Assembly (NCBI GenBank): GCA_023250385.1
Contig: JAHFAU010000045.1
Location: 1-12,418, forward strand
Source: Anaerolineales bacterium
Lineage (GTDB): Bacteria; Chloroflexota; Anaerolineae; Anaerolineales; E44-bin32
Direction: 5' to 3'
DNA length: 12,418 nucleotides
Shown here piece by piece: positions 1-6,440 of the stretch. The translations under genes were made by a program, and so were the position numbers. The notes below the pieces were generated by a model. The model was not told the origin of the DNA. It did not search any database and worked only from the letters and a program-made list of their open reading frames with translations. The first letter of the stretch is position 1, and every line of letters begins with the position of its first letter.

Positions 1-931
1 CGTCGATCGCGTAGTTGACGGGCGCCGAGACCGCCTCCAGACCGTCCGCAGTTACCTGGACCTGCAAGCTATGCGTGCCGGCCGCGTTGCTCTGGGAACT
101 AAAGCTCAGGCGGTATTGGTAACGCTGGGCAATGAGCCAGTTGGCCAACTCACCCAGCCCGACCTCGGAATCGAAATAGAGGAACCGCCCACCCGTGGCT
201 TCGGCCAATTGGCGAAGGGGTTCGACCTCAGGCGGCTCGACTGTCTCCGGGTTCGAGAACAAAACCGGGAAGATGGCAGTTCCGGCTTCGGCGGCCCGAG
301 CGATCGCGTTGGCCAGCGGAAGATCGCGGGGGGTCTCGATGACCGGGGTAATAAGTATCAATGAACTCGGCAACAGCCCCGGGTGGGCCGGATCGGATGA
401 GAAATCAAGTGCCTGCAGGACCAGATCGAATCCCGAGATCCCACCCTCGAAGCTCGGATCGATCGTATCCAGCAGGGCGGAAAGTTCAGCGGCGGACTTG
501 CTGTGTTGGATGAGCACCCCTTCGGCGGTCAGCAGACTCAGGTCGTCTACTCCGGTGAGACTGGCTTGTGGGTCGCGCCAGTAGCGGATCAGTTCGTCCC
601 GGGCGAACTCGAAACGGGTGCGACCATGCGAGTCCCGAACGCCGAGCCCCGGGGAAGTGTTGATCACAAACACCTGTCGGGTGCCGACCAGCACCTTCTC
701 CACTGCCAGTCCCTCCACTAGTTGCCCGTCTTCCAGCACCTGAAAGGCATCGGTCGGCAGATCGGGGATCGGCCGCCCCGACCCATCGGTTAGCGCGGCG
801 TGCAGGGTGATGTTCGGGAATGCCTGGACATCCGGAGGGGATACGTTCAGTCGAGCCTGGATCTGCTTAGCGGGTATCAGGACGGCTACCGCGAGCAGCA
901 CCGGCAGCCGAGAGATCACCCGGTGGGCCAT
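1..931 (-). CDS. Secreted VWA-like domain protein, C-terminus cut by window edge
   Basis: The frame stays open from an ATG at 931 to the left edge, giving 310 residues without a stop. The N-terminus is Met-Ala-His-Arg followed by a hydrophobic stretch (about residues 8-20), which looks like a signal peptide or anchor. Residues 40-70 resemble the small beta domain that precedes VWA domains in 'VWFA-related' exported proteins (…DGSGRPIPDLPTDAFQVLED…). Residues 85-255 follow a VWA-like order: RQVFVINTSPG, then a helix-rich part, then SLILITPVIETP, then GTAIFPVLFS. The metal site that is normally DxSxS reads NTSPG, so metal binding is doubtful. A further beta-rich segment starts near 270. Function is unknown; adhesion or an envelope role is inferred. 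It starts 20 nt after the guaA stop but has its own promoter-like sequence, so it need not belong to the purine unit. Confidence 0.8.
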   Translation of the reverse strand, partial: MAHRVISRLPVLLAVAVLIPAKQIQARLNVSPPDVQAFPNITLHAALTDGSGRPIPDLPTDAFQVLEDGQLVEGLAVEKVLVGTRQVFVINTSPGLGVRDSHGRTRFEFARDELIRYWRDPQASLTGVDDLSLLTAEGVLIQHSKSAAELSALLDTIDPSFEGGISGFDLVLQALDFSSDPAHPGLLPSSLILITPVIETPRDLPLANAIARAAEAGTAIFPVLFSNPETVEPPEVEPLRQLAEATGGRFLYFDSEVGLGELANWLIAQRYQYRLSFSSQSNAAGTHSLQVQVTADGLEAVSAPVNYAID

Positions 932-964
932 GCGCCGATTGTAGCACGGGGCTATTCCCACTCA
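931..964 (-). promoter_or_regulatory. Putative leaderless promoter of the VWA-like gene
   Basis: On the minus strand a TACAAT (938-943) lies 16 nt after a TTGAGT (960-965). The predicted first transcribed base is 931, which is the A of the ATG. There is no Shine-Dalgarno sequence before this ATG. The promoter overlaps the last codons of guaA. Confidence 0.55.
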
Positions 965-2484
965 ATCGTGCCTGGAGGTTTGCTGGTGACGTCGTATACC
1001 ACCCGATTGACACCGGGGACTTCGTTCACAATCCGTCGGCTCACCTCAGCGAGCAGTTCATTGGGTAAGCGAGCCCAGTCAGCGGTCATGAAGTCTTCGG
1101 TCGTTACGGCTCGCAGAGCGACGGTCTCTGCATACGTTCGCTGATCTCCCATGACTCCTACGCTGCGGATCGGAAGCAGCACAGCGAAGGCTTGAGCCGT
1201 CTCGCCAAATAGGAGTCCGCGCGAACCCAGCTCGTCGATGAAGATCCGGTCGGCAGCTCGCAACCGGTCCAAGCGGGCCGGGGTGACCTTCCCAAGGCAG
1301 CGCACGGCCAAGCCCGGTCCTGGAAATGGTTGGCCGAGCAGCACGTCGGCGGGGACTTCCAGCAATTGCCCGAGGGCCCGCACTTCATCTTTAAAAAGGA
1401 AACGGAGTGGCTCCACCAGTTCGAACCCCATCTGCTCGGGGAGTCCACCCACGTTGTGATGGGTCTTGATTCGGGCGGCGGTCCGCCGGTCGGGGCCGCT
1501 CGACTCGACGACGTCCGGATAGATCGTGCCCTGGATGAGGTAGTTCGCCTCCCCCTGGCGATCCGCCTCTCGTTCGAGCACCCGGATGAATTGCTCCCCG
1601 ATGACCCGCCGCTTGGTCTCCGGATCGGTGATCCCGCTGAGCGCTTCCAAGAAGGCGGCCGAGGCATCCACAACCGACAGCCGATCGTGAAACAGCGATC
1701 TGAGACTCGACCCGACCCGAGCGGCTTCGCCCGCCCGCAGCAATCCGGTGTCGATGAAGACCGGGCACAGCTGATCGCCCAGCGCTCGGTAGGCCAGCAC
1801 CGCTGCCACCGCCGAGTCGACTCCGCCGCTGACCGCGGCGATCGCCCGTCCGCCGCCTACCTGCGAGCGGATTCGGGAAACAGCGGTCGGGATGATGGCC
1901 TGCGGGGTCCAATCTGGCGTGGCACCGCACAGCTCCACCGCGAAATTGCGCAGAATCTCGAAGCCGTCCGGGGTATGTTGAACCTCCGGGTGGAACAGAA
2001 GCCCGTAGCGCTTGAGCTGTGGGTTCCCCATGGCCGCGCAAGGCGCATTCTCCGAGCTGGCCAGGACCAGAAATCCTTCCGGAAGTTCGTCAATCCGATC
2101 TCCGTGTGACATCCAGACCGGATGCCGGCCTGCCCGCAGCAGGCCGCCGCCGTTGCTCACTTCGATCTCCGCCGGCCCGTATTCGCGCGCCAGCGAGGCC
2201 GCGATCCGCCCGCCCAACGAGTGGGCCAGAGCCTGCATCCCGTAACAAATGCCAAGCAGCGGGAGTCCAGAGTCGAGGACATAGCGCGGGATCTGCGGGG
2301 CGTTGGGCTCATAGACCGAGGCCGGGCCGCCAGAGAAGATGAACCCTCTTGGATGGAGGGCCATCACCGACTCCTGAGCCGCATTGTGCGGGAAGAGCTC
2401 GCAGTACACCCGCGCCTCGCGCAGCCGGCGGGCAATCAGTTGAGCGGTTTGCGAACCAAAATCGAGGATGGCAATCGAGTCCAC
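952..2484 (-). CDS. guaA: GMP synthase (glutamine-hydrolysing)
   Basis: This enzyme converts XMP, ATP and glutamine to GMP in the cytoplasm, the last step of guanine nucleotide synthesis. The protein is 510 residues, normal for the family. The N-terminal class I glutamine amidotransferase domain (about 1-190) has the nucleophile Cys80 in LLGICYGMQAL and the His165/Glu167 pair in FHPEVQHT. The ATP-pyrophosphatase domain follows, with P-loop SGGVDS at 219-224. The dimerisation domain ends with the family's KPPGTIEWE tail at 502-510, so the gene is complete. The start is a GTG 14 nt after the xpt stop, with only a weak purine-rich stretch (GAGAGC) before it; translational coupling to xpt is likely. 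Together xpt and guaA carry xanthine to GMP. Confidence 0.98.
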   Translation of the reverse strand: MDSIAILDFGSQTAQLIARRLREARVYCELFPHNAAQESVMALHPRGFIFSGGPASVYEPNAPQIPRYVLDSGLPLLGICYGMQALAHSLGGRIAASLAREYGPAEIEVSNGGGLLRAGRHPVWMSHGDRIDELPEGFLVLASSENAPCAAMGNPQLKRYGLLFHPEVQHTPDGFEILRNFAVELCGATPDWTPQAIIPTAVSRIRSQVGGGRAIAAVSGGVDSAVAAVLAYRALGDQLCPVFIDTGLLRAGEAARVGSSLRSLFHDRLSVVDASAAFLEALSGITDPETKRRVIGEQFIRVLEREADRQGEANYLIQGTIYPDVVESSGPDRRTAARIKTHHNVGGLPEQMGFELVEPLRFLFKDEVRALGQLLEVPADVLLGQPFPGPGLAVRCLGKVTPARLDRLRAADRIFIDELGSRGLLFGETAQAFAVLLPIRSVGVMGDQRTYAETVALRAVTTEDFMTADWARLPNELLAEVSRRIVNEVPGVNRVVYDVTSKPPGTIEWE

Positions 2485-2498
2485 GGATTGCTCTCGAG

Positions 2499-3074
2499 TC
2501 AGCCGCCTTCAAATACGATCCGGCCCGCATCCATGTCGATGATCACTGCCAGTGCCTCTATGGGGACGGACAAGCTGCTGAGCAGAGATCGGCCCCCCTC
2601 GAAGCGTTTCTCAATCAACGCTCCGATGCCGACCACGGAGGCGCCGGCCGCGCTGGCCAAACGGACGAGGCCCATAATCGTCTGTCCGGAAGCTAGAAAA
2701 TCGTCAATGATCAGGACCCGTTCACCACGGCCAAGAAACTCGGGAGACACGATGAGCTCGACCGTCCTCCCCTTTGTGTGGGAGGGGGCCAGGGTCAGAA
2801 AGATTTGATCCGGCATGGTGATCGGTTTGGTCTTGCGGGCGTAGACCACCGGCAGGTTCAGGACCGCGGCGGTGGCCAGGGCCGGCGCGATTCCGGAGAT
2901 CTCGGCGGTCAGCACTTTGGTCGCCCCGACGTCCCCGAATCGCCTGGCCAAGTCCTGGCCGCATTCCGCCATCAGCAGGGGATCCACCTGATGGTTGATG
3001 AAGCCATCGACCTTTAGGATCCCGTTTCCGAGGTTGACACCCTGCTCGAGGATGCGGGCTTGAAGTGAGTTCAC
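2499..3074 (-). CDS. xpt: Xanthine phosphoribosyltransferase
   Basis: The product transfers phosphoribose from PRPP to xanthine to make XMP (purine salvage). From the GTG at 3072-3074 it is 191 residues, close to the 194 of Bacillus subtilis Xpt. The two N-termini align residue for residue, including LKVDGFINHQVDPLL versus LKVDSFLNHQIDPLL as recalled. The PRPP-binding motif VLIIDDFLASGQT sits at 120-132 and is followed by GIGALIEKRF as in Xpt. A GTG at 3093-3095, seven codons upstream in frame, is an alternative start that coincides with the predicted transcript start. The frame stays open even further upstream, but that part runs through the lexA promoter and is not coding. guaA follows after 14 nt, so the pair is an operon. 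No purine riboswitch is visible; the leader is only about 20 nt. Confidence 0.93.
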   Translation of the reverse strand: MNSLQARILEQGVNLGNGILKVDGFINHQVDPLLMAECGQDLARRFGDVGATKVLTAEISGIAPALATAAVLNLPVVYARKTKPITMPDQIFLTLAPSHTKGRTVELIVSPEFLGRGERVLIIDDFLASGQTIMGLVRLASAAGASVVGIGALIEKRFEGGRSLLSSLSVPIEALAVIIDMDAGRIVFEGG

Positions 3075-3092
3075 CGGCGATCGGGGGGCGTG

Positions 3093-3129
3093 CACCGCCG
3101 ATTGTACATCCTGGGCGGCGGGGCCAAAA
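3093..3129 (-). promoter_or_regulatory. Promoter of xpt-guaA
   Basis: On the minus strand a TACAAT (3101-3106) is preceded by a weak TTTTGG (3124-3129) with a 17-nt spacer. The predicted transcript start (about 3094) falls on the in-frame GTG at 3093-3095. Transcription would therefore be leaderless if that GTG is used, or have a 20-nt leader without Shine-Dalgarno if the GTG at 3074 is used. Confidence 0.55.
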
Positions 3130-3174
3130 CAGCCTGTGGCGGACCGCTCATCCCGCCGCAGGGCCGCCAGCCGC

Positions 3175-3203
3175 TTGACATAGAACGTATGTTCCGCTAG
3201 AAT
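3175..3203 (+). promoter_or_regulatory. lexA promoter
   Basis: TTGACA (3175-3180), a 17-nt spacer, and TAGAAT (3198-3203) make an almost consensus sigma-70-type promoter. The predicted start is near 3210, which gives a 39-nt leader ending in the GGGAGG ribosome binding site at 3238-3243, five nt before the ATG. Confidence 0.85.
3183..3194 (+). promoter_or_regulatory. SOS box (LexA operator)
   Basis: GAACGTATGTTC is a perfect palindrome of the GAAC-N4-GTTC type known from Bacillus and Actinobacteria. It lies inside the spacer between the -35 and -10 of lexA, where LexA binding would block RNA polymerase. This fits autorepression relieved by DNA damage. Confidence 0.88.
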
Positions 3204-3248
3204 ACGAACAAGCGTGCGGCTCACGGGCCGCCCGGCCGGGAGGCAAAG

Positions 3249-3908
3249 ATGGCTCGAATCAAGCTTTCAGACCGTCAGCGCAGGATGCTGGATTTCATTC
3301 GAAAGTTCAGTCTGCGGAGTGGATATCCGCCTTCCATCCGCGAAATCGGGGAAGCGGTTGGGATTTCATCCACCTCGGTCGTTAATTACAACCTCAATCG
3401 GCTGGTCGAACACGGTTACCTGGACCGGGACCAAAACGTGTCCCGCGGAATCCGGCTTACCGAGCGTCTGGCGGACGCGGCCTCCCAGCTGAGCGAGGTC
3501 GTGCGCATTCCATTGGTCGGCCGAATATTCGCCAGCGAGCCGGTTCCGGTGCCGAGCACTGATTCGCCCATGTTCAGCACCGACGAGGCAATCGAGATCA
3601 CCCGTGATTTGCTCAGCAGCAGCGACGATCTCTTTGCATTGCAGGTGCGGGGGGACTCGATGATCGACGCCATGGTCAGCGACGGCGACATTGTCGTGAT
3701 GCAGCGCCAGCCGGAATGGCGCAACGGAGACATGGTTGCGGTGTGGCTCAAAGACAAGGAAGAAACCACTTTGAAGCACATCTATCGGGAACGAGGTGGG
3801 ATCCGGCTCCAACCGGCCAACCCGACAATGCGGCCGATCTTCATCGAGAAGCCAGAGAACCTGGAAGTCCAGGGGAAGGTGATGCTGGTCCTGCGACAGC
3901 TTGCGTAG
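3249..3908 (+). CDS. lexA: LexA repressor / self-cleaving protease
   Basis: LexA represses SOS genes and inactivates itself when stimulated by RecA filaments. The 219-residue protein has the N-terminal winged helix (about 1-72), with recognition region SIREIGEAVGISSTSVVNYNL shared by the family. The C-terminal S24 peptidase domain carries catalytic Ser137 in RGDSMID and Lys176 in TTLKHI. The cleavage loop aligns as PLVGRIFASEP with PLVGRVAAGEP of E. coli, so the scissile bond here would be Ala95-Ser96 instead of Ala-Gly. The ATG is preceded by GGGAGG at good spacing. A palindromic SOS box in its own promoter supports autoregulation. The gene stands alone, divergent from xpt, and ends at a clear terminator. 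Confidence 0.97.
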   Translation: MARIKLSDRQRRMLDFIRKFSLRSGYPPSIREIGEAVGISSTSVVNYNLNRLVEHGYLDRDQNVSRGIRLTERLADAASQLSEVVRIPLVGRIFASEPVPVPSTDSPMFSTDEAIEITRDLLSSSDDLFALQVRGDSMIDAMVSDGDIVVMQRQPEWRNGDMVAVWLKDKEETTLKHIYRERGGIRLQPANPTMRPIFIEKPENLEVQGKVMLVLRQLA

Positions 3909-3937
3909 CGAGATCGCTCCTGGCAATCGCAGTCCTA

Positions 3938-3985
3938 CCCGCCTGGTTAGCGTTCTGTCCAGCTGGCCGGGCGGGCTTCTTTTTT
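3938..3985 (+). terminator. Rho-independent terminator of lexA
   Basis: CCCGCCTGG (3938-3946) pairs with CCGGGCGGG (3967-3975): nine pairs with one wobble. It is followed by CTTCTTTTTT ending at 3985. It lies 30 nt after the lexA stop. Confidence 0.85.
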
Positions 3986-4025
3986 CCTTGGCGAGGATTG
4001 AGAGGCTAGAGTGAAGGCTCTAGGC

Positions 4026-4820
4026 CTAGGAGGCCAATTCGGACCGGGTTTGAGCGATTTGGGTTCCGAAGTCGCGGGCCATCGAAGCGAGCAGATCGTA
4101 GCCATTGAGCCTGGCCTTAACCGCATCCAGCTTCAAGAGCGCGACGTCGGACCGCTCCAGGCGTCCAATCTCAGCCTGCAGTCCGACGATGACCTGGTCC
4201 AGGCGCCGGATCTCGGTGTGCAGATCGGTCAGCACTTGATCGCGACTCACTTCAAGTTCCTGAGCAGGGCGCTCCACTTGCTGCCGCAGCGCGCGCAGCG
4301 CGGCCAGGTCATTGGATTCGTAGGCCAGGTTTACTTTCGCCATCATCTCTTCCCGCCACGGCTTCTGGGCGGGGTCGGTGGTCAGATCGGGGTGGAATCG
4401 CTTGGCCAGCTCGCGGTATAGCCCACGCAGCTCTCCCTGTTTAGGTTCGCTGGGTGGGGCCTTCGCCGGAGCGGCATCCGACGGAAACTTCGGCGTCCAG
4501 GCCTTGCGGAATTGTTCGACGACGTCCGGGATCTCTTCCTGGGTTGCCCGCTCGCCCCACTGGCCCCGTCTTGCAGCCTCGCGCCGGTGCTGATCTAGCT
4601 TGGCGCGCAAGCCCTGCAGCTCCCGCTCCAATGGGCGCACTCGGATTTCCAGTTCGCGCTCGAACTCTGCCAGCGAGACTCGCAGCTCGAACAATTCAAG
4701 CTCGAGCTCTGCTGTGCGCTCCTGGCGCCGAGCGACCTCGGCTCGGAGCGACTTCAGGTCCGGATCGGTGGCTTCCTCGAGGGCACGCGAGAGCTTGCTG
4801 CGACGGGGCTTGTTGAACAT
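4026..4820 (-). CDS. Coiled-coil protein with a J-domain (DnaJ-like co-chaperone)
   Basis: The protein has 264 residues. Residues 20-85 are charged, heptad-like and rich in Glu/Arg/Leu, predicted coiled coil. A linker follows (about 110-128, Pro/Ala rich). Residues 130-178 look like the core of a J-domain, with the diagnostic HPD at 143-145 in LAKRFHPDLTTD and a following helix with NLAYESNDLAALRAL. Residues 182-225 form a second coiled coil. J-domains stimulate the ATPase of Hsp70 (DnaK). The Gly/Phe, zinc-finger and substrate-binding domains of true DnaJ are absent, so the partner substrate is unknown. No signal peptide or membrane segment is seen; it is probably cytoplasmic. The gene seems monocistronic, with its own -10 element and a very short leader. 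Confidence 0.82.
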   Translation of the reverse strand: MFNKPRRSKLSRALEEATDPDLKSLRAEVARRQERTAELELELFELRVSLAEFERELEIRVRPLERELQGLRAKLDQHRREAARRGQWGERATQEEIPDVVEQFRKAWTPKFPSDAAPAKAPPSEPKQGELRGLYRELAKRFHPDLTTDPAQKPWREEMMAKVNLAYESNDLAALRALRQQVERPAQELEVSRDQVLTDLHTEIRRLDQVIVGLQAEIGRLERSDVALLKLDAVKARLNGYDLLASMARDFGTQIAQTRSELAS

Positions 4821-4826
4821 CGCGCC

Positions 4827-4839
4827 GAGCCTGATTCTA
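4827..4839 (-). promoter_or_regulatory. -10 element of the J-domain gene
   Basis: On the minus strand TAGAAT occupies 4834-4839, with a predicted transcript start near 4827, seven nt before the ATG. A TTGCGG lies 15 nt upstream of the -10. No Shine-Dalgarno sequence fits in such a short leader. Confidence 0.45.
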
Positions 4840-4931
4840 CACGAACGAGTACAGCCGCAAGGCAGCTCCCGGCGGGCGGGAGTCCGGGTGCCAGCCGCAG
4901 GATCGCTTGTACAGTTTTGAGCTGCGGGCGG

Positions 4932-5705
4932 CTAGCGTGGCTGATGGTTGTGGCGCGAGACGAATCGAGTCGAGGCTTCCAAGTGTGTGGGGGCCGCCCA
5001 CAGATCGGGGAAGAGTGCCCGCTCAGTCGAGAGAGCCTGCGGGAGCGGCTGGAATAAACCCTCTTGCAGAGCACGCTTGATTGCCCGCACCGCGGCGGGG
5101 TCGAAGCCCGCGATCTGCGCCGCGAGGGATCGAGCGACTTCGAGGGCGCTGCCAACTGGGACTACCCGGTTCGCCAGCCGGTGGGCGTGGGCTTCGGAGG
5201 CACTCAGCACGCGGGCAGTGCTTAACCACTCCAGGGCCAAGGAGTAGCCGACCAGCCGCTGCAGCCGCTGACCGCCGCCCCAGGCGGGCATGATCCCCAA
5301 TTTGACGTGCATCATACCGAGTGCAGCGGATTCAGAAAGGATCCGCAGATCACAGGCTAGCACGATCTCGGCACCTCCGCCGAGCGCGGGACCCTCGACA
5401 GCTGCGAGGGTCGGGACTGGGAGCCCATCCAGATTGCGCAGAGCTTCGCCCATGACTGTCGCGAGCCGGGCGCCGTCCAGCCGGCTGGGATACTGATCGA
5501 GCTCATAAAGGTCGCCGCCGGAACTGAAGGTACCGTTGGATCCGGTGATCACCAAGGCCCGCAACTGCCGGTCTTCCGCCGACTCCCTCACCGCTTTGGC
5601 GAAGAGTTCCATGGCCTCCCAATTTAAGGCATTCCGCAGCTCCGGCCGGTTTATCGTAAGCAGACCGACCCCCTCGGAGCTGGTTTCATACAGAATAGGT
5701 CGCAT
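4932..5705 (-). CDS. Crotonase-family protein (enoyl-CoA hydratase/isomerase-like)
   Basis: The 257-residue protein has the crotonase fold markers: LLTINRPELRNALN near 15-28, the first oxyanion-hole segment GTFSSGGDLYEL at 58-69, and the second GPALGGGAEIVLACD at 105-119. Glu113 matches the first catalytic glutamate of enoyl-CoA hydratase. The position of the second one (QPEILLG in rat mitochondrial ECH, from memory) reads MMHVKLG, so His133 replaces it. It may therefore be an isomerase, decarboxylase or other crotonase and not a true hydratase. An AAAGGG ribosome binding site lies about eight nt before the ATG. It shares a divergent intergenic region with tRNA-Pro. No fatty-acid genes flank it, so the substrate cannot be inferred from context. 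Confidence 0.9.
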   Translation of the reverse strand: MRPILYETSSEGVGLLTINRPELRNALNWEAMELFAKAVRESAEDRQLRALVITGSNGTFSSGGDLYELDQYPSRLDGARLATVMGEALRNLDGLPVPTLAAVEGPALGGGAEIVLACDLRILSESAALGMMHVKLGIMPAWGGGQRLQRLVGYSLALEWLSTARVLSASEAHAHRLANRVVPVGSALEVARSLAAQIAGFDPAAVRAIKRALQEGLFQPLPQALSTERALFPDLWAAPTHLEASTRFVSRHNHQPR

Positions 5706-5718
5706 GCTTTGCCCTTTC

Positions 5719-5746
5719 TTGACCCGCTGCCGCGGGTTGGTATACT
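5719..5746 (+). promoter_or_regulatory. Promoter of tRNA-Pro
   Basis: TTGACC (5719-5724), a 16-nt spacer and TATACT (5741-5746) predict a start near 5753, four nt before the mature tRNA. The -10 contains the palindrome GTATAC, so it could also serve the divergent crotonase gene, though no good minus-strand -35 is seen. Confidence 0.8.
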
Positions 5747-5756
5747 CTTCCGCAGT

Positions 5757-5829
5757 CGGGGTGTAGCGCAGTTGGTAGCGCGCCGCGTTTGGGACGCGGA
5801 GGCCGGCGGTTCAAGTCCGCCCACCCCGA
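5757..5829 (+). tRNA. tRNA-Pro (anticodon TGG)
   Basis: A full cloverleaf of 73 nt can be drawn. The acceptor CGGGGTG pairs with CACCCCG; the D arm is GCGC/GCGC. The anticodon stem CCGCG/CGCGG carries loop TTTGGGA, with TGG at 5790-5792. The T arm is GGCGG/CCGCC with TTCAAGT. C1-G72 with discriminator A is typical of bacterial tRNA-Pro. The 3' CCA is not encoded. Confidence 0.97.
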
Positions 5830-5858
5830 CTCACCTTTACAACCCCGAATCTGGGAGA

Positions 5859-5884
5859 AGGTTCGCTGCGCGGGCTTCGAACCT
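5859..5884 (+). terminator. Hairpin between tRNA-Pro and the next gene (weak terminator or processing signal)
   Basis: AGGTTCG (5859-5865) pairs perfectly with CGAACCT (5878-5884) around a 12-nt loop. Only CAATTTC follows, so no strong U tract is present. It may attenuate but probably does not stop transcription into the 95-residue gene. Confidence 0.35.
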
Positions 5885-5910
5885 CAATTTCAAGGAAGAA
5901 GGTCGACCTG

Positions 5911-6198
5911 GTGCTGGTCTCCGTCCGTTATTGGGAGGATGGCCGCACCCTGGAGTACGCCCGCGGCTACGCCCGCCAAGGCGTCGTGTGGAGCGACCTG
6001 CGCTTGTTTACCCGTGGGCAGTTGATGCAGCTGATCCACTCAGGCGCCCGAGTCGCGATCGGGCGAGTCGCCAATCTCGAGGGTGACTTCATCGTGACTG
6101 GCCGAGTCAAATTGGCGGCAGAGGCAGGGAAAGAAGAACTGCTCGCGATCGATAGCGTGCGCAGTGATCACGACGATCTGGGATTGCCCCTGTTTTGA
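5911..6198 (+). CDS. Hypothetical protein, 95 residues
   Basis: I do not recognise this protein. It starts with GTG, preceded by a purine-rich AAGGAAGAAGG (5892-5902) whose last GG is eight nt from the start; this supports translation. The sequence alternates hydrophobic and polar residues (LVSVRYWEDG, VVWSDLRLFT, GARVAIGRVANLEGDFIVTG), which suggests a small, mostly beta-strand soluble domain. There is no signal peptide, membrane segment or cysteine. No separate promoter is obvious, so it may be transcribed from the tRNA-Pro promoter 160 nt upstream. It ends 40 nt before a strong terminator. Codon use resembles the neighbouring genes. Function cannot be inferred. Confidence 0.7.
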   Translation: MLVSVRYWEDGRTLEYARGYARQGVVWSDLRLFTRGQLMQLIHSGARVAIGRVANLEGDFIVTGRVKLAAEAGKEELLAIDSVRSDHDDLGLPLF

Positions 6199-6238
6199 AT
6201 CGAATTCGCGCGGCGTGCGCAGTGAGGCAGCATCGAAG

Positions 6239-6270
6239 TTCGAGCGCGAGTCCTGCGCTCGAATTTTTTT
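6239..6270 (+). terminator. Rho-independent terminator after the 95-residue gene
   Basis: TTCGAGCGC (6239-6247) and GCGCTCGAA (6255-6263) form a perfect nine-pair stem with a seven-nt loop, followed by seven T. It closes the tRNA-Pro/hypothetical-protein unit. Confidence 0.92.
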
Positions 6271-6291
6271 CGCGCGATCGCGCTGCGATGG

Positions 6292-6297
6292 TAGAAT
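6292..6297 (+). promoter_or_regulatory. -10 element of tRNA-Gly
   Basis: TAGAAT predicts a start near 6304, two nt before the mature tRNA. The -35 region is poor (TTCGCG-like, overlapping the end of the preceding terminator). Confidence 0.6.
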
Positions 6298-6305
6298 GCC
6301 GGCGC

Positions 6306-6376
6306 GCGGGCGTCGCCAAGTGGTAAGGCATCAGCCTTCCAAGCTGACACCGCGGGTTCGAATCCCGTCGCCCGCT
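6306..6376 (+). tRNA. tRNA-Gly (anticodon TCC)
   Basis: A 71-nt cloverleaf: acceptor GCGGGCG/CGCCCGC; D arm GCC/GGC; anticodon stem TCAGC/GCTGA with loop CTTCCAA (TCC at 6338-6340); T arm GCGGG/CCCGT with TTCGAAT; discriminator T. The 3' CCA is not encoded. Confidence 0.96.
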
Positions 6377-6388
6377 CTGCGCGATAGC

Positions 6389-6406
6389 GCGCGCAAAATT
6401 GCGCGC
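6389..6406 (+). terminator. GC-rich hairpin after tRNA-Gly
   Basis: GCGCGCAA (6389-6396) and TTGCGCGC (6399-6406) are perfect inverted repeats with almost no spacer, followed by a mixed ATTTGACTTTT. It could end the tRNA-Gly transcript or be a DNA-level palindrome just upstream of the next promoter. Confidence 0.4.
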
Positions 6407-6412
6407 GGCGAT

Positions 6413-6440
6413 TTGACTTTTCACAAATAGGGTCTATACT
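6413..6440 (+). promoter_or_regulatory. Promoter of the lysine-rich peptide gene
   Basis: TTGACT (6413-6418), a 16-nt spacer and TATACT (6435-6440) predict a start near 6447. This is one of the strongest promoter matches in the window. Confidence 0.82.

Noticed and set aside
1330..2109. Long plus-strand open frame opposite guaA
   Set aside because: It is an antisense shadow of a clear guaA gene in GC-rich DNA; no ribosome binding site or recognisable domain.
3075..3174. Purine riboswitch before xpt, as in Bacillus
   Set aside because: The predicted leader is about 20 nt at most, and none of the conserved purine aptamer loops is present.
3075..3224. In-frame upstream extension of xpt by 50 codons
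   Set aside because: It would run through the xpt promoter and the lexA -35, SOS box and -10; the homologous N-terminus begins at the GTG at 3074.
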